From an uncultured Pelagibacteraceae bacterium (GTDB lineage: Bacteria; Pseudomonadota; Alphaproteobacteria; Pelagibacterales; Pelagibacteraceae), in assembly GCA_902606645.1 (NCBI GenBank), contig CACLHJ010000006.1, forward strand, positions 1-35,865: a stretch of 35,865 nt of DNA. The letters run 5' to 3'. Under the pieces are notes generated by a model. That model was given only the letters and a program-made list of their open reading frames with translations. It did not search any database and was not told where the DNA came from. The position numbers and the translations under genes are program-made. Each line of letters opens with the position of its first letter. Position 1 is the stretch's first letter. Positions 1 through 8,665 of the stretch are shown here, one piece after another.

Positions 1-1110
1 AAAAGTCTAGATTTATCTAAAGTTAATTATTTAGTTTTAGATGAGACTGATCGAATGCTTGATATGGGATTTACTCCTCAAATAGAAGAGATTTTAAATT
101 TTGTCCCAAAAGAACATCAAACGTTATTATTTTCAGCAACGCTTCCAAACAACATCTTAAAAATATCTCAAAGATATTTAAATAATCCTGAAAGAATATC
201 TGTTGGATCTTTGTCAGCCCCAATTGATAAAATTAAACAAGAAACATTTGAAGTTTCGCAGGACAAAAAATATCATGAACTAATCAATCAACTTGTAGAG
301 AGAAGTGGATCCATTTTAGTATTTGTTAAAACTAAACATGGTGCAGATAAAATAGTTAAAAGATTAAAATATGATGGTCATAAAGCTGATGCTATTCATG
401 GAAACTTAAGACAAAGTAAACGAGATAGAGTTATCAATGGATTTAGAAATGGACACAGTCGTATCCTAATTGCAACCGATGTTGCAGCACGGGGATTAGA
501 TATCCCAGTGATCAAACATGTTATTAATTACGATCTGCCACAAGTTCCAGAAGATTATGTTCATCGAATAGGACGAACCGGTAGAGCTGGTAAAGAGGGT
601 TCCGCTTTGACCTTTTTAACTCCAAGTGATCGATCCATGTGGAATTCTATAAGTAAATTAATAGATCCAAATTACAAACCACCCCAAAGAGATAGAGGTC
701 AAAAGAAAAGTTTTAGGGGCGGTAAAAAAGGTAAGGCTTCATTTAACAAAAGAAAAAAATTTAATGATAACAAAAAAGGAAGTTTCAGAGATAAAAAGAA
801 GTTCTTTAAAAGAGATGATGACAAAAAACCTGATTTTAGAGAAAAGAAGAAATTTTTCAAAAAGGAAAATGACAATAAATCTAATTTTAAAGGCAAAAAG
901 AAATTTTTTAAAAAAGATGGAGATAAAAAATCAAAATTTAAGGACAAGAAAAAATCTTTTGGCTTTACCAATAATCCAAAATATTTTGGTAAAAAAATAG
1001 ATGATGTAGTAGAAAAAGACGATAAAAGATCATCTTTTAAAGGAAGAAAAAAATTCAAAAAAAGACAAAGACCTAAAAAATTTTCATTTAAAAAGCATAA
1101 AAAGAAGTAA
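1..1110 (+). CDS. rhlE: DEAD-box ATP-dependent RNA helicase, RhlE-like (5' end outside window)
   Basis: The frame is open from base 1, so the gene starts before the window; 369 residues are visible. Seen in order: motif II as VLDETDRMLDMGF (bases 34-72, DETD where DEAD is usual), motif III SAT in LLFSATLP, motif IV-like ILVFVKTK, motif V TDVAARGLD and motif VI HRIGRTGRAG. These mark the RecA2 half of a superfamily 2 RNA helicase. RhlE-type enzymes unwind short RNA duplexes in ribosome assembly and RNA decay; that role is family knowledge. The last ~130 residues are a Lys/Phe/Asp-rich tail with a 17-residue tandem repeat, probably for RNA binding. It converges on the SRAP gene with a 3-base gap. 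An rhlB or deaD-like identity cannot be excluded without the N-terminus. Confidence 0.9.
   Translation, partial: KSLDLSKVNYLVLDETDRMLDMGFTPQIEEILNFVPKEHQTLLFSATLPNNILKISQRYLNNPERISVGSLSAPIDKIKQETFEVSQDKKYHELINQLVERSGSILVFVKTKHGADKIVKRLKYDGHKADAIHGNLRQSKRDRVINGFRNGHSRILIATDVAARGLDIPVIKHVINYDLPQVPEDYVHRIGRTGRAGKEGSALTFLTPSDRSMWNSISKLIDPNYKPPQRDRGQKKSFRGGKKGKASFNKRKKFNDNKKGSFRDKKKFFKRDDDKKPDFREKKKFFKKENDNKSNFKGKKKFFKKDGDKKSKFKDKKKSFGFTNNPKYFGKKIDDVVEKDDKRSSFKGRKKFKKRQRPKKFSFKKHKKK
787..957 (+). repeat. In-frame 51-bp tandem repeat coding a basic 17-residue unit
   Basis: Three successive 51-base units (787-837, 838-888, 889-939) plus a partial fourth (from 940) encode diverged copies of a pattern such as RDKKKFFKRDDDKKPDF. 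Each has KKKFFK followed by an Asp/Glu-Asn stretch, Lys and a closing Phe. The unit is in frame with the helicase tail and alternates positive and negative blocks, typical of disordered RNA-binding tails. Confidence 0.85.
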
Positions 1111-1113
1111 GAT

Positions 1114-1740
1114 TTAATTAGAAATTTTTTGGATCAATGAGGCTGCATTGTTTGTTGGTTTATTAACATCCTTTGAAACCTCATGAAAAACAAGATCAGG
1201 AACTTTACGTTCATTCAAAAATGATGAACCCTGTAGCTCTAAATTTAAGTAACGATTAACATCTGCTTGATTAAGAATTACTGGCTGACGGTGATGAATT
1301 TCTTTAATATTTTCTTTTGCTTCTTCTGTAATTAAACAAAATTGGTCCTCTTCAAAAATACCAGCAAAATAAATTACATTACTATCTTTTCTAACAAAAT
1401 AATGAGGAGTTTTTTCATTCTCTTCCCTCTTCCATTCATAAAAACCATCTGCAACAGCAACACATCGATGATTTTTAATCAGTTTTTTAAATGAAATCTT
1501 TTCATCAATCGTTTCTAATCTTGCATTAATCAATGCTTTAAATTCTTTGTCTTTAGCCCAACTAGGGACCAATCCCCACTTTAAAGCCTCTAAAGTGTTA
1601 CCGTTTTTATATTTTTTTATAACTGGAAGTTTTTGATAAGGATGAGCGTTATAATTTTCTGTATCCTCAACTTGAATAGCAGATTTTACTAAAGAGGAAG
1701 TTTTAGTAACTGGATTTTTAACAACATACCTTCCGCACAT
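1114..1740 (-). CDS. SRAP-domain protein (YedK/HMCES family), abasic-site DNA crosslinking
   Basis: 208 residues beginning MCGRY. Cys2, exposed after Met removal, is the residue that in this family forms a thiazolidine crosslink with abasic sites in single-stranded DNA. Other active-site positions are present: Asn72 and Arg74 in INAR, Glu102 in GFYEWK, His150 in HHRQPVIL. Also seen is WGLVPSWAKD, which is conserved in the family. The size fits bacterial YedK (about 220). The start codon overlaps the stop of the upstream TPR gene in a TAATG, so the two are probably translationally coupled. The function, shielding abasic sites during replication, is from the family and not from this sequence. 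Confidence 0.93.
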   Translation of the reverse strand: MCGRYVVKNPVTKTSSLVKSAIQVEDTENYNAHPYQKLPVIKKYKNGNTLEALKWGLVPSWAKDKEFKALINARLETIDEKISFKKLIKNHRCVAVADGFYEWKREENEKTPHYFVRKDSNVIYFAGIFEEDQFCLITEEAKENIKEIHHRQPVILNQADVNRYLNLELQGSSFLNERKVPDLVFHEVSKDVNKPTNNAASLIQKISN

Positions 1741-2288
1741 TATATTGATTGTTGTTTAATTAATTCTTCTATTTGTCTTATCATGATCTCTGGAGATTGC
1801 ATTGATGGGTGTATCTCTTTTGCTTGTTCATAACTAAGAATTGCTTTTTCATAATTTTTCAATTGTATATTTACCAAACCTTGTCCTGCCAAAGCACCAA
1901 AATGTCTTGCTTCTATTGCTAAAACTTTATCAATATCATCTTGAGATTTTTTGAATTCTCCTATCAAATAAAAAACTGTTGCTCTTTTATTCCATGCCTC
2001 GGCCCAATTTTGATCAAAATTTATAACTTCTGTAAAGATTTCTATAGCTTTAAAAAATTGTTGGTCTCTTACAAACTGAGAACCTTCCTCTAACTTTGTG
2101 GTAAGTTTTGCATCGGTTGGGTGAGTGCTCCAAATTTTCCATATTTCCTGTTCAACAATAGATGATACTTTTGAATTATTGGCCTTTAACTCATTGAATA
2201 ATTGGTTAAGTCTTACATCTCTTTCATTTGAAAAAGAGCTTATCTGCGAAAATAAATAAAATACCAATATTAAAAATATCCTCTTCAT
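1740..2288 (-). CDS. Exported TPR-repeat protein
   Basis: 182 residues with an N-terminal signal-like helix (MKRIFLILVFYLFSQISSFS). Two to three tetratricopeptide-like units follow from about residue 70, with phrases such as AWNKRATVFYLIGEFKKSQDDIDKVLAIEARHFGALAGQGLV. It is probably periplasmic or membrane-anchored and involved in protein-protein contact; no enzyme motif is seen. It is the first gene of a two-gene unit with the SRAP gene (TAATG overlap). The link between a periplasmic TPR protein and a DNA-repair protein is probably operon packing only. The partner is unknown. Confidence 0.8.
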   Translation of the reverse strand: MKRIFLILVFYLFSQISSFSNERDVRLNQLFNELKANNSKVSSIVEQEIWKIWSTHPTDAKLTTKLEEGSQFVRDQQFFKAIEIFTEVINFDQNWAEAWNKRATVFYLIGEFKKSQDDIDKVLAIEARHFGALAGQGLVNIQLKNYEKAILSYEQAKEIHPSMQSPEIMIRQIEELIKQQSI

Positions 2289-2328
2289 ATTTTAATATTA
2301 CCAAAAAAAGGATTTAGAGTCTTTGGTC

Positions 2329-2781
2329 TTAAGTGTCTTGGTTGTTTTTTTTACAACTATAAAATGAAATATCTTTCTCTTTTTCATCAGAGTTTATTTT
2401 TCTAGTAATTTCATGGATAAATTCTCCAGTACTTCTAGTGTAGACTGCAGATTCAGAATAATTTCTCTCTTGATCAAAAGCTTGTATCAAAATTATATCT
2501 TTATTTGATATTTTAACTTCCAAATTAATCTTATTAACAAATTTTGATAAATTTTTTATTACTAAAATATCAGGGTTTTTTGCTATTATTTTTAAACTTT
2601 TAAGATTTTCTCTTTCAACTTGATCACTTGTAAAAGAAACGAAGTTATGTTCGGTGTTTTTAATAATAACTTTTTCAAACTTACAATTAAGATCTAAGTC
2701 TGTTTTTACTGAAATATTAATATTTTTTGCTTGAACATTGTTAGTAAATAAAAAAATTATTATCAAAATAAAATATTTCAT
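2329..2781 (-). CDS. Small exported protein of unknown function
   Basis: 150 residues with a clear signal peptide (MKYFILIIIFLFTNNVQA, likely cleaved after AQ/A-type residues near 18). The mature part is beta-rich by pattern and Lys/Asn/Asp-rich, with two cysteines, one early (LNCKFEK) and one near the C-terminus (YSCKKN), which could form a disulfide in the periplasm. I do not recognise a family. It follows the MBL-fold gene by only 6 bases on the same strand, so the two are probably one transcript. Confidence 0.7.
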   Translation of the reverse strand: MKYFILIIIFLFTNNVQAKNINISVKTDLDLNCKFEKVIIKNTEHNFVSFTSDQVERENLKSLKIIAKNPDILVIKNLSKFVNKINLEVKISNKDIILIQAFDQERNYSESAVYTRSTGEFIHEITRKINSDEKEKDISFYSCKKNNQDT

Positions 2782-2787
2782 AAAATA

Positions 2788-3786
2788 TTATTTTAAAATT
2801 TCATTTAGTGGTGTTATTTGGCCAATTTTAAAAATAATTGCATCATCTTTTTTAAAGCCATATTTTTCCGCATTACCTCTAAATCGATCTCTTGGTTCCA
2901 TAATTGGTTCCAACGATAATACAAAAGTGCCCCAGTGCATACCAATTACTTTTTTACTTTTTAAATCTCTAGAGATCTCAAGAGCTTCTTCAGGATTAGT
3001 GTGATAAGCTGATTTATCTTTATATGGCGTTAATGGATAAAAATTATACGCTCCTATATTTATAATATTAATATCTATTGGACCATATTTTTCACCAATC
3101 TCTTTATAAATATTTCCAACTCCAGTATCACAAGCAAACAAAATTTTTTTTCCATCATATTCAATTAAAAAATTTCCCCATAAAGATTTATTAGTATCCG
3201 TTAAACTTCTTTTAGACCAATGGACTGCTGGAAGAAATGTTATTTTCATTTTTTCATTAATTATGATTTCTTCATACCAATCCATCTCATTAACATCGCT
3301 ATATCCATTTTTTTCAAAATACTTACCTAGCTTTAAAGGAGCCATTACTTTAGTATTTTTGAAAGGGAATCTTCTGATTGTCATCATATCTTGATGATCA
3401 TAATGATTATGAGTTAGTAAAAAAATATCTACAGGAGGTATTTCTTTTAAATTTAAAGCTGGTTCAGTAAATCTTTTTGGTCCAAATATTAACGGACCTG
3501 CATTTTTAGAAAAAACAGGGTCAGTTATAATTGTTGTATTCCCTAATTTTATCAAAAAAGTTGCGTGCCCTATCCATCCAATATAATCCCCATCTTTATA
3601 TTTTTTGATATCAGCTAATACTTGTTCCTTATCTACAACATGATCCTTTGGAACAGTCATATTGAGTTTCTTTTTTTCTTTATTAAATACTTTAAAAGAC
3701 CATTTAAAATTTCGATCAACTTTAGGGGAACCTAGAGGGTTTCTAAAAGTGCCGTCTGGTAAATGATGATAGGGAACTTTATCCAT
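2788..3786 (-). CDS. MBL-fold metal-dependent hydrolase, NAPE-PLD/RomA-like
   Basis: 332 residues. The metallo-beta-lactamase metal motif is HNHYDH (residues 126-131). Further ligands are likely in AVHWSKRS, the Asp in ACDTG, and GMHWGTF near the C-terminus. The N-terminal WIGHATFLI and TDPVFSKNAGP, and the FGPKRF segment, are typical of the NAPE-PLD-like/RomA subgroup rather than of glyoxalase II or RNase Z. No signal peptide is visible, so it is likely cytoplasmic or membrane-associated. The substrate is unknown; phospholipid or lipid-phosphate substrates are known only for distant relatives. It is upstream of the small exported protein. Confidence 0.85.
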   Translation of the reverse strand: MDKVPYHHLPDGTFRNPLGSPKVDRNFKWSFKVFNKEKKKLNMTVPKDHVVDKEQVLADIKKYKDGDYIGWIGHATFLIKLGNTTIITDPVFSKNAGPLIFGPKRFTEPALNLKEIPPVDIFLLTHNHYDHQDMMTIRRFPFKNTKVMAPLKLGKYFEKNGYSDVNEMDWYEEIIINEKMKITFLPAVHWSKRSLTDTNKSLWGNFLIEYDGKKILFACDTGVGNIYKEIGEKYGPIDINIINIGAYNFYPLTPYKDKSAYHTNPEEALEISRDLKSKKVIGMHWGTFVLSLEPIMEPRDRFRGNAEKYGFKKDDAIIFKIGQITPLNEILK

Positions 3787-3811
3787 ATAAATATAAATTA
3801 ATAGTAAATGA

Positions 3812-3835
3812 TAAATTTATAAAATTATAAATTTA
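3812..3835. repeat. AT-only 11-bp inverted repeat downstream of tesA
   Basis: TAAATTTATAA and TTATAAATTTA flank a 2-base centre (effective loop about 4). It lies just after the tesA stop and upstream of the MBL gene start. It could be a weak hairpin ending tesA transcripts or a protein-binding palindrome; with no GC pair, its stability as a terminator is doubtful. Confidence 0.4.
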
Positions 3836-3840
3836 AATTT

Positions 3841-4455
3841 TTATTTATCTAAAATAGCAATAATACTTTTTTGAATATTTTCACTTATTTTTATTGTTCC
3901 TTGTTGGTTAGGATGTATTCCGTCTTGTTGATTTAAACTTGGGTTAAGTGCCACACCCTCTAAAAGAAAAGGTATAAATTGTAAATTATGCTTTTTGGAT
4001 AATTTTGGATAAATAGCATCAAAGTCTTTCTTATATTTTATTCCATGTGTTGTTGGAGCAATCATGCCAGCTAAAATTATTTCTATTTCTTTCTTTTTTG
4101 CAATTTCTATAATTTGTTCTAAATTTTTTTTTGTTTCATCTGGTTGAATTCCTCTAAGCATATCATTTGCACCCATTCCTAAAATGATAAGATCTATCCC
4201 TGGATCTGATAAACTCCACTCTGCCCTATTTAATCCACCTGAAGATGTACTGCCTGAAACACTTCCATTTATAACTTGAATATTAAATCCATCTTTTTTT
4301 AAATTATTCTCTAAAACTAAGGATAAATGATGTTCTTTAGGTAAACCATAACCAGCCATCAGACTGTCTCCAAATAATATTACCTTTTCTATTGCACTTG
4401 CTTTTATGTGCACTAGAAAGATTATCAGAATTTTTGTAAACAAACTTTTATTCAT
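3841..4455 (-). CDS. tesA: Periplasmic SGNH esterase/lysophospholipase, TesA-like
   Basis: 204 residues from the ATG at 4455. It has a signal peptide ([21 protein letters not shown]), then block I FGDSLMAGYGLP with nucleophile Ser31, block II Gly in NGSVSGSTS, block III GANDML, and block V DGIHPN with catalytic Asp and His. These define the SGNH hydrolase fold of TesA/arylesterases, which hydrolyse acyl esters and thioesters in the periplasm. A longer reading from a TTG at 4491 would put a charged stretch before the signal peptide and is rejected. A purine-rich AAGAAGAG precedes the ATG. It is divergent from the ybbA-like ATPase; the same neighbourhood occurs in Escherichia coli (tesA, ybbA, ybbP). 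Confidence 0.92.
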   Translation of the reverse strand: MNKSLFTKILIIFLVHIKASAIEKVILFGDSLMAGYGLPKEHHLSLVLENNLKKDGFNIQVINGSVSGSTSSGGLNRAEWSLSDPGIDLIILGMGANDMLRGIQPDETKKNLEQIIEIAKKKEIEIILAGMIAPTTHGIKYKKDFDAIYPKLSKKHNLQFIPFLLEGVALNPSLNQQDGIHPNQQGTIKISENIQKSIIAILDK

Positions 4456-5119
4456 GTCTTCTCTTCTTAAATTAAAAAAAATAAATCTCAAATACCAAAC
4501 TGGTAAAGATAATATCAGTGTTTTAAAGAATGTAGATTTAAATATTAAGAAAAAAGAAACAGTTTCCGTTGTAGGAGAGAGTGGTTCAGGAAAAACCAGT
4601 TTAATAATGCTTGTTGGTGGATTAGAGAAGCCAACCTCTGGAAAGATTATTTTTCAAAATCAAGAAATTACAAGCCTTAATGAGGATGAAGTGTCAGAAA
4701 TTAGAAAAAAAAATATTGGAATTGTATTTCAATCTTTTTATTTAATACCAAATTATACTGCAGTTGAAAATGTTGCTTTAACACTTGAACTAAATAATTT
4801 TAAAAATCCTGAAAAAGAGGCGAAGACTCTATTGGATCGTTTTGGTTTAAAACATCGTTTTAATAATCTTCCAAGTCAACTATCTGGTGGGGAACAGCAA
4901 AGAGTAGCCATAGCAAGAGCAATCGCTATGAAACCTGAATTGATTTTAGCTGATGAACCAACTGGTAATTTAGATACTGAAAACTCTACATTGATTTCGA
5001 ATATATTGTTTAAATATGTGAAAGAAGAAGGTTCTTCCTTAATTATGGTAACTCATGACCCCAAACTTGCGGATAAAGCAAAAAGAAAAATTAAAATTAA
5101 AGATGGAAAAATCAAATAA
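4454..5119 (+). CDS. ybbA: ABC transporter ATP-binding protein, YbbA/LolD type
   Basis: 221 residues. Walker [11 protein letters not shown]-loop [10 protein letters not shown], signature [14 protein letters not shown], Walker [14 protein letters not shown] and the H-loop VTHD are all intact. The MacB/LolD-like family powers FtsX-fold permeases that move lipids or peptides from the inner membrane. The start at 4454 leaves 8 residues before the first strand, as in the family; an in-frame ATG at 4406 would add 16 residues lying inside tesA. The stop overlaps the permease start by 17 bases. No clear Shine-Dalgarno is seen before the ATG, and the leader must lie inside tesA. Confidence 0.92.
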   Translation: MSSLLKLKKINLKYQTGKDNISVLKNVDLNIKKKETVSVVGESGSGKTSLIMLVGGLEKPTSGKIIFQNQEITSLNEDEVSEIRKKNIGIVFQSFYLIPNYTAVENVALTLELNNFKNPEKEAKTLLDRFGLKHRFNNLPSQLSGGEQQRVAIARAIAMKPELILADEPTGNLDTENSTLISNILFKYVKEEGSSLIMVTHDPKLADKAKRKIKIKDGKIK

Positions 5120-7637
5120 TTCTTCAGAATTTAATCTAATACTTAAATATGCTCTAAAAGATTTAAGTAGAAACTATCATAAAATCTCAAGCATTATTAT
5201 AACACTGTTTATTAGTCTTTTTATTCTAAGTGCTATTTTCACAATCGAAGATAGTTTGAAAAAAGAATTAAATAATAATGCCAAAGCATTATTAGGAGGA
5301 GATTTAGAGATTGATTACAATCGTAATCAAGGAAACTTAGATTTAGTAAATCAAGTCAAAGAGTTTGCAACAGTATCGCAAATGATTGAATTTAGCACGA
5401 TGCTCTCAACAACTGGAAGAGAAAAAAATAAATCTTTATTTACAAGAATTAAAACTGTGGATGAAAAATATCCACTTTATGGTGAAGTTGATTATGAACC
5501 GATCGACGCTTATGAAAGAATGCAAACAGAGCCAAATACAATTTTAATTAACGAAAGTTTATCAAAGACACTTAATATAAAGATTAACGAGCAAGTTAAA
5601 GTTCAAGACCAAAACTTTACTGTCATTGGAATTATTAAATCAGTACCAGATGTAAGTGGATTTGTTGCATTTGGTGATTGGGCCCTAGCTGGCAAACAAA
5701 CTTTAGAAATATTAAAACTAAATGGAATAGGAAGTTTTTTAAATTATGAATATAAAGTAAAATTTAATAATGATGATGATCCAGAACAAATAGAAAGAAA
5801 AATCGAAAATATTTTCAAAAACGATCAAAAAGTAAAACTTAGATACCCTGAGAATTCAGCAAGTGGTATTAAAAGAATTATTAATAATTTTTCTCAATTT
5901 TTATCACTTGTATCTATAAGCGCAATGTTGATTGCAGGAATTGGAATTGCAAACACTTTGTTGTCTTTTATCAATCAAAATAACATGTCAATTGCTGTCA
6001 GAAAAGCAGTTGGATTTTATTCCGGAAACATAAAAACACTTTATTATCTACAATTATTTATTTTACTGTTTGTTATTACTGTTATTTCCTATGGGTCTAG
6101 TTTTTTAATTGTTCCAATAGCAGATAAATACTTGTCTGATGGTTTGGGATTAAACGTTTATCCAGTATTTTCTTTTTTGAATTTTTTTAAAATATTTTTA
6201 GTTGGATTGCTAGTCCTTATAATTTTTTCTATACCAACAATAAGTTCTATTGATCAAGTAAAAGCTTCAAATTTGTTTAGGAATGTATTTCAAAATTTAC
6301 AATTTTATTATTCAAAAAAATCAGTCGCTGTAAGTTTTATTTTGTTATCCACTTTAATTTTATTATTTACAATTGGATCTGAACAGCCAACATATAGTTT
6401 GGGATATTTTGTAGCTTTTTTTGTGTGTTTAATAGTTTTTTTCTTACTTTCAAAATTAATTATTTTTTTTCTAAAAAAATTTAAATCAAGTTCAATTGTT
6501 TCACTAAAAGTTTCAATTAAAAATATTACTCAAACAAAAAGTATTACTCCTATTACTGTAATGTCTCTAGGTTTAGGAGTTACATTATTGTTAACTCTGG
6601 CTTTAGTGGGTACTAACTTTCAAAGAGAAATAGCTAAATCTATCCCTGATATTGCACCTGATTATTTTTTTGTTGGCATTCAAAAAGGAGAGCGCGAAAA
6701 ATTTGAGCAAGGTATTTTAAATATGGATAAAGATGCAAACATTGAAATAGTTCCAATGGTATCATCTGGTATTGCAAAAATTAATGGAGTTGATCCTAAT
6801 ACATTCATCAAACCTGATAATGATAGTTATTGGGTAATTGGAAGTGAACGAAGATCATCATGGGTAGAGGATATTCCAAAAGATAATCCAATCTTAGAGG
6901 GTGAATGGTGGGATTTATCCAAACCAAATCAGTTACAAATATCGCTGGATGCTAAAGTTGCAAAAGATTTTAATATTCAATTAGGTGATATTTTTACTTT
7001 GAACATTTATGGAAGAGAGATTGATGGAGAAGTAATTAATTTTAGAGAAGTAGATTACCGTGATCTAAGTATTAATTTTGCAATGCTCTTTAACCCCCAA
7101 TTTGCAAAGGAAATTCCACATGAATACTTAGCAACCGCAAAATTTAATTCTGATAAATTTGATGAGACAGAAATGTTGGAGATAATGCCAAGTTTATCCA
7201 TGATTAAAATTGCAGATTATCTCCTAAAAGTAACTGCAGTTTTAAACAAGGTATTCATTGCTGTTACTTTAATTTCTGCTGTAACAATTATTATTGGTTT
7301 AATTGTAATATCAAGTGCAATTATGGTTCAGGGAAAAATTAAGGAGTATCAAAATCTAGTTTTTAAAATCTTGGGTTTTTCAAAAAAACAAATTATTTTC
7401 TCATCCTTAATTGAATTCATAATTATTTTTATGTCTGTGATTTTAATTGCAATATTTTTTGCAGTTATAGGGTCTAAATTTATTATGGAAAATATATTTG
7501 AACTAGTTTGGCAGTTTGACTTTAAAGTTTTAATTTATTTAGGTTTTTCAATTGGGTTCATTACTTTAATGTTGATTTTAATTACCAATTTAAGATATCT
7601 AAATCCTAAAATCTATCCGCTTATAAGAAATCAATAA
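5103..7637 (+). CDS. ybbP: FtsX-family ABC permease, YbbP-like
   Basis: 844 residues from the ATG at 5103; an in-frame start at 5055 lies deep in ybbA and is not needed. There is an N-terminal membrane helix (about residues 20-50), a MacB-type periplasmic domain, three helices around residues 270-390, two central helices, a second periplasmic domain, and three C-terminal helices. This is the double FtsX arrangement of E. coli YbbP (about 800 residues). Together with ybbA it forms an inner-membrane exporter or lipid-handling complex. The substrate is unproven; proximity to the periplasmic lysophospholipase tesA suggests envelope lipids. It converges on the TSUP gene. Confidence 0.9.
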   Translation: MEKSNNSSEFNLILKYALKDLSRNYHKISSIIITLFISLFILSAIFTIEDSLKKELNNNAKALLGGDLEIDYNRNQGNLDLVNQVKEFATVSQMIEFSTMLSTTGREKNKSLFTRIKTVDEKYPLYGEVDYEPIDAYERMQTEPNTILINESLSKTLNIKINEQVKVQDQNFTVIGIIKSVPDVSGFVAFGDWALAGKQTLEILKLNGIGSFLNYEYKVKFNNDDDPEQIERKIENIFKNDQKVKLRYPENSASGIKRIINNFSQFLSLVSISAMLIAGIGIANTLLSFINQNNMSIAVRKAVGFYSGNIKTLYYLQLFILLFVITVISYGSSFLIVPIADKYLSDGLGLNVYPVFSFLNFFKIFLVGLLVLIIFSIPTISSIDQVKASNLFRNVFQNLQFYYSKKSVAVSFILLSTLILLFTIGSEQPTYSLGYFVAFFVCLIVFFLLSKLIIFFLKKFKSSSIVSLKVSIKNITQTKSITPITVMSLGLGVTLLLTLALVGTNFQREIAKSIPDIAPDYFFVGIQKGEREKFEQGILNMDKDANIEIVPMVSSGIAKINGVDPNTFIKPDNDSYWVIGSERRSSWVEDIPKDNPILEGEWWDLSKPNQLQISLDAKVAKDFNIQLGDIFTLNIYGREIDGEVINFREVDYRDLSINFAMLFNPQFAKEIPHEYLATAKFNSDKFDETEMLEIMPSLSMIKIADYLLKVTAVLNKVFIAVTLISAVTIIIGLIVISSAIMVQGKIKEYQNLVFKILGFSKKQIIFSSLIEFIIIFMSVILIAIFFAVIGSKFIMENIFELVWQFDFKVLIYLGFSIGFITLMLILITNLRYLNPKIYPLIRNQ

Positions 7638-7638
7638 T

Positions 7639-7666
7639 CTTTTTAAGAATATATATTTATAAAAAG
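7639..7666. terminator. Weak AT-rich inverted repeat between convergent ybbP-like and TSUP genes
   Basis: CTTTTTA and TAAAAAG pair over 7 bp around a 14-base AT loop, spanning the gap between the two convergent stops and running into the end of the TSUP gene. It could act on both strands, but with one GC pair it is a weak candidate. Confidence 0.3.
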
Positions 7667-8400
7667 TCAAAAATTAACTTTGAACTAGTTACGAAAATTA
7701 AAGCATACAAAATATTATAAAATAATTTTTCTTCAATTATCTTTAGGAGTTGATAACCAATTAAAATTCCAATAAGTGCAACAGGAAACAAAATTAATGA
7801 TTGTTTGAAAGTTTCAAAGTTCATCATCGATAAATTAATATAAAGAGGAAGTTTAATTAAATTTACAAAAGTAAAAAAAATAATTCTAGTTCCAACATAA
7901 ATTTCTTTTTTCATTCTCAAAGGAAGTAAATAAATACTGGTCGGTGTACCACCCGCATGAACACTGAAACTAGTAAAACCTGCTACAGTTGAACAAATTC
8001 CTCCTTTTAATAAATTTTTTTCTGACTTTGCTTCTTTATTTTTTTTAAAAAAGAAATAATGCCCTGCAAACAAAAATCCCATCAAGCCAATTATAAATTT
8101 TAGTAATTCCTCAGAAAAATATGAAAAGGTAAATGATCCAATAATTATACCAATAGCTGCAAAAGGAACTATTAATTTTAAAGTTTCTAAATCAAATTCT
8201 TTTCTATACTTATATGTTGCTATAAAGTCTGAAAATATCAAGATAGGTAAAATAATTCCTAGTGCTGTTGTTAAAGGCATAGAAATGGTCATTAAAGGAA
8301 TTGAAATAAGTGCTATAGATCCACCTAGACCAGATTTAGCTATACCAAATAAAATTATTGCAGGAACAACAGTAAAAAAAAATAAGAGGTTTATTTCCAT
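7657..8400 (-). CDS. TSUP family permease (TauE/SafE sulfite exporter-like)
   Basis: 247 residues, strongly hydrophobic, with about eight predicted membrane helices in two halves. The N-terminal GLGGSIALISIPLM and the later CSTVAGFTSFSVHAGGTPTS match the repeated TSUP motif. TSUP proteins move sulfite, sulfoacetate or other small sulfur or carbon anions; the substrate is not predictable here. It is the last gene of a four-gene minus-strand operon led by the XRE regulator, and its start overlaps the upstream GNAT-like gene by 10 bases. Confidence 0.88.
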   Translation of the reverse strand: MEINLLFFFTVVPAIILFGIAKSGLGGSIALISIPLMTISMPLTTALGIILPILIFSDFIATYKYRKEFDLETLKLIVPFAAIGIIIGSFTFSYFSEELLKFIIGLMGFLFAGHYFFFKKNKEAKSEKNLLKGGICSTVAGFTSFSVHAGGTPTSIYLLPLRMKKEIYVGTRIIFFTFVNLIKLPLYINLSMMNFETFKQSLILFPVALIGILIGYQLLKIIEEKLFYNILYALIFVTSSKLIFDFL

Positions 8401-8660
8401 CTCTTTAATGAATTTAATAATTTTGATCCTAGAGGACTTATGGGTTCTTGAAGTGTGATTTCTTTTCTTGTTTTGTCTTTTACTAGTTTTAATAATTTTG
8501 TAGCCAAACCTTGCTTTCTAAATAATGGATTTACAAAGATATATTCGACTTCACCAATACTGTTAAATCTTACAAAGCCTAAAGTTGTATTTTCATTTTT
8601 AAAGGTAAAAACCCCATCAGATTCATCTATTTTATATTTTGAAAGATCAATTTTTGACAT
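8391..8660 (-). CDS. Short GNAT-like acetyltransferase-fold protein
   Basis: 89 residues. The segment EYIFVNPLFRKQGLATKLLKLV has the beta4 strand and acetyl-CoA pyrophosphate loop pattern (R/K-x-x-G-x-A) of GNAT enzymes. The protein is about half the usual length (around 150), so it is either a YidJ/Gcn5-related mini-domain or inactive. There is no signal peptide. It lies between the two-helix protein (5-base gap) and TSUP (10-base overlap), so it is part of the same transcript. Confidence 0.65.
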   Translation of the reverse strand: MSKIDLSKYKIDESDGVFTFKNENTTLGFVRFNSIGEVEYIFVNPLFRKQGLATKLLKLVKDKTRKEITLQEPISPLGSKLLNSLKRWK

Positions 8661-8665
8661 TAGCT

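Noticed and set aside
764-1000. 78-codon frame in another phase of the helicase tail
   Set aside because: Product of AAA/GAA-rich repeat DNA; no independent start signals.
699-1058. 119-codon open frame antisense to the helicase tail
   Set aside because: It mirrors the Lys-rich repeats (Phe/Leu-rich translation), has no ribosome binding site, and overlaps a certain gene.
4456-4491. Longer tesA start at a TTG (4491)
   Set aside because: It adds a charged segment before a good signal peptide; the ATG at 4455 is better.
5055-5102. Longer ybbP-like start inside ybbA
   Set aside because: It adds a Lys-rich lead that reads as out-of-frame ybbA sequence; the ATG at 5103 fits the family.
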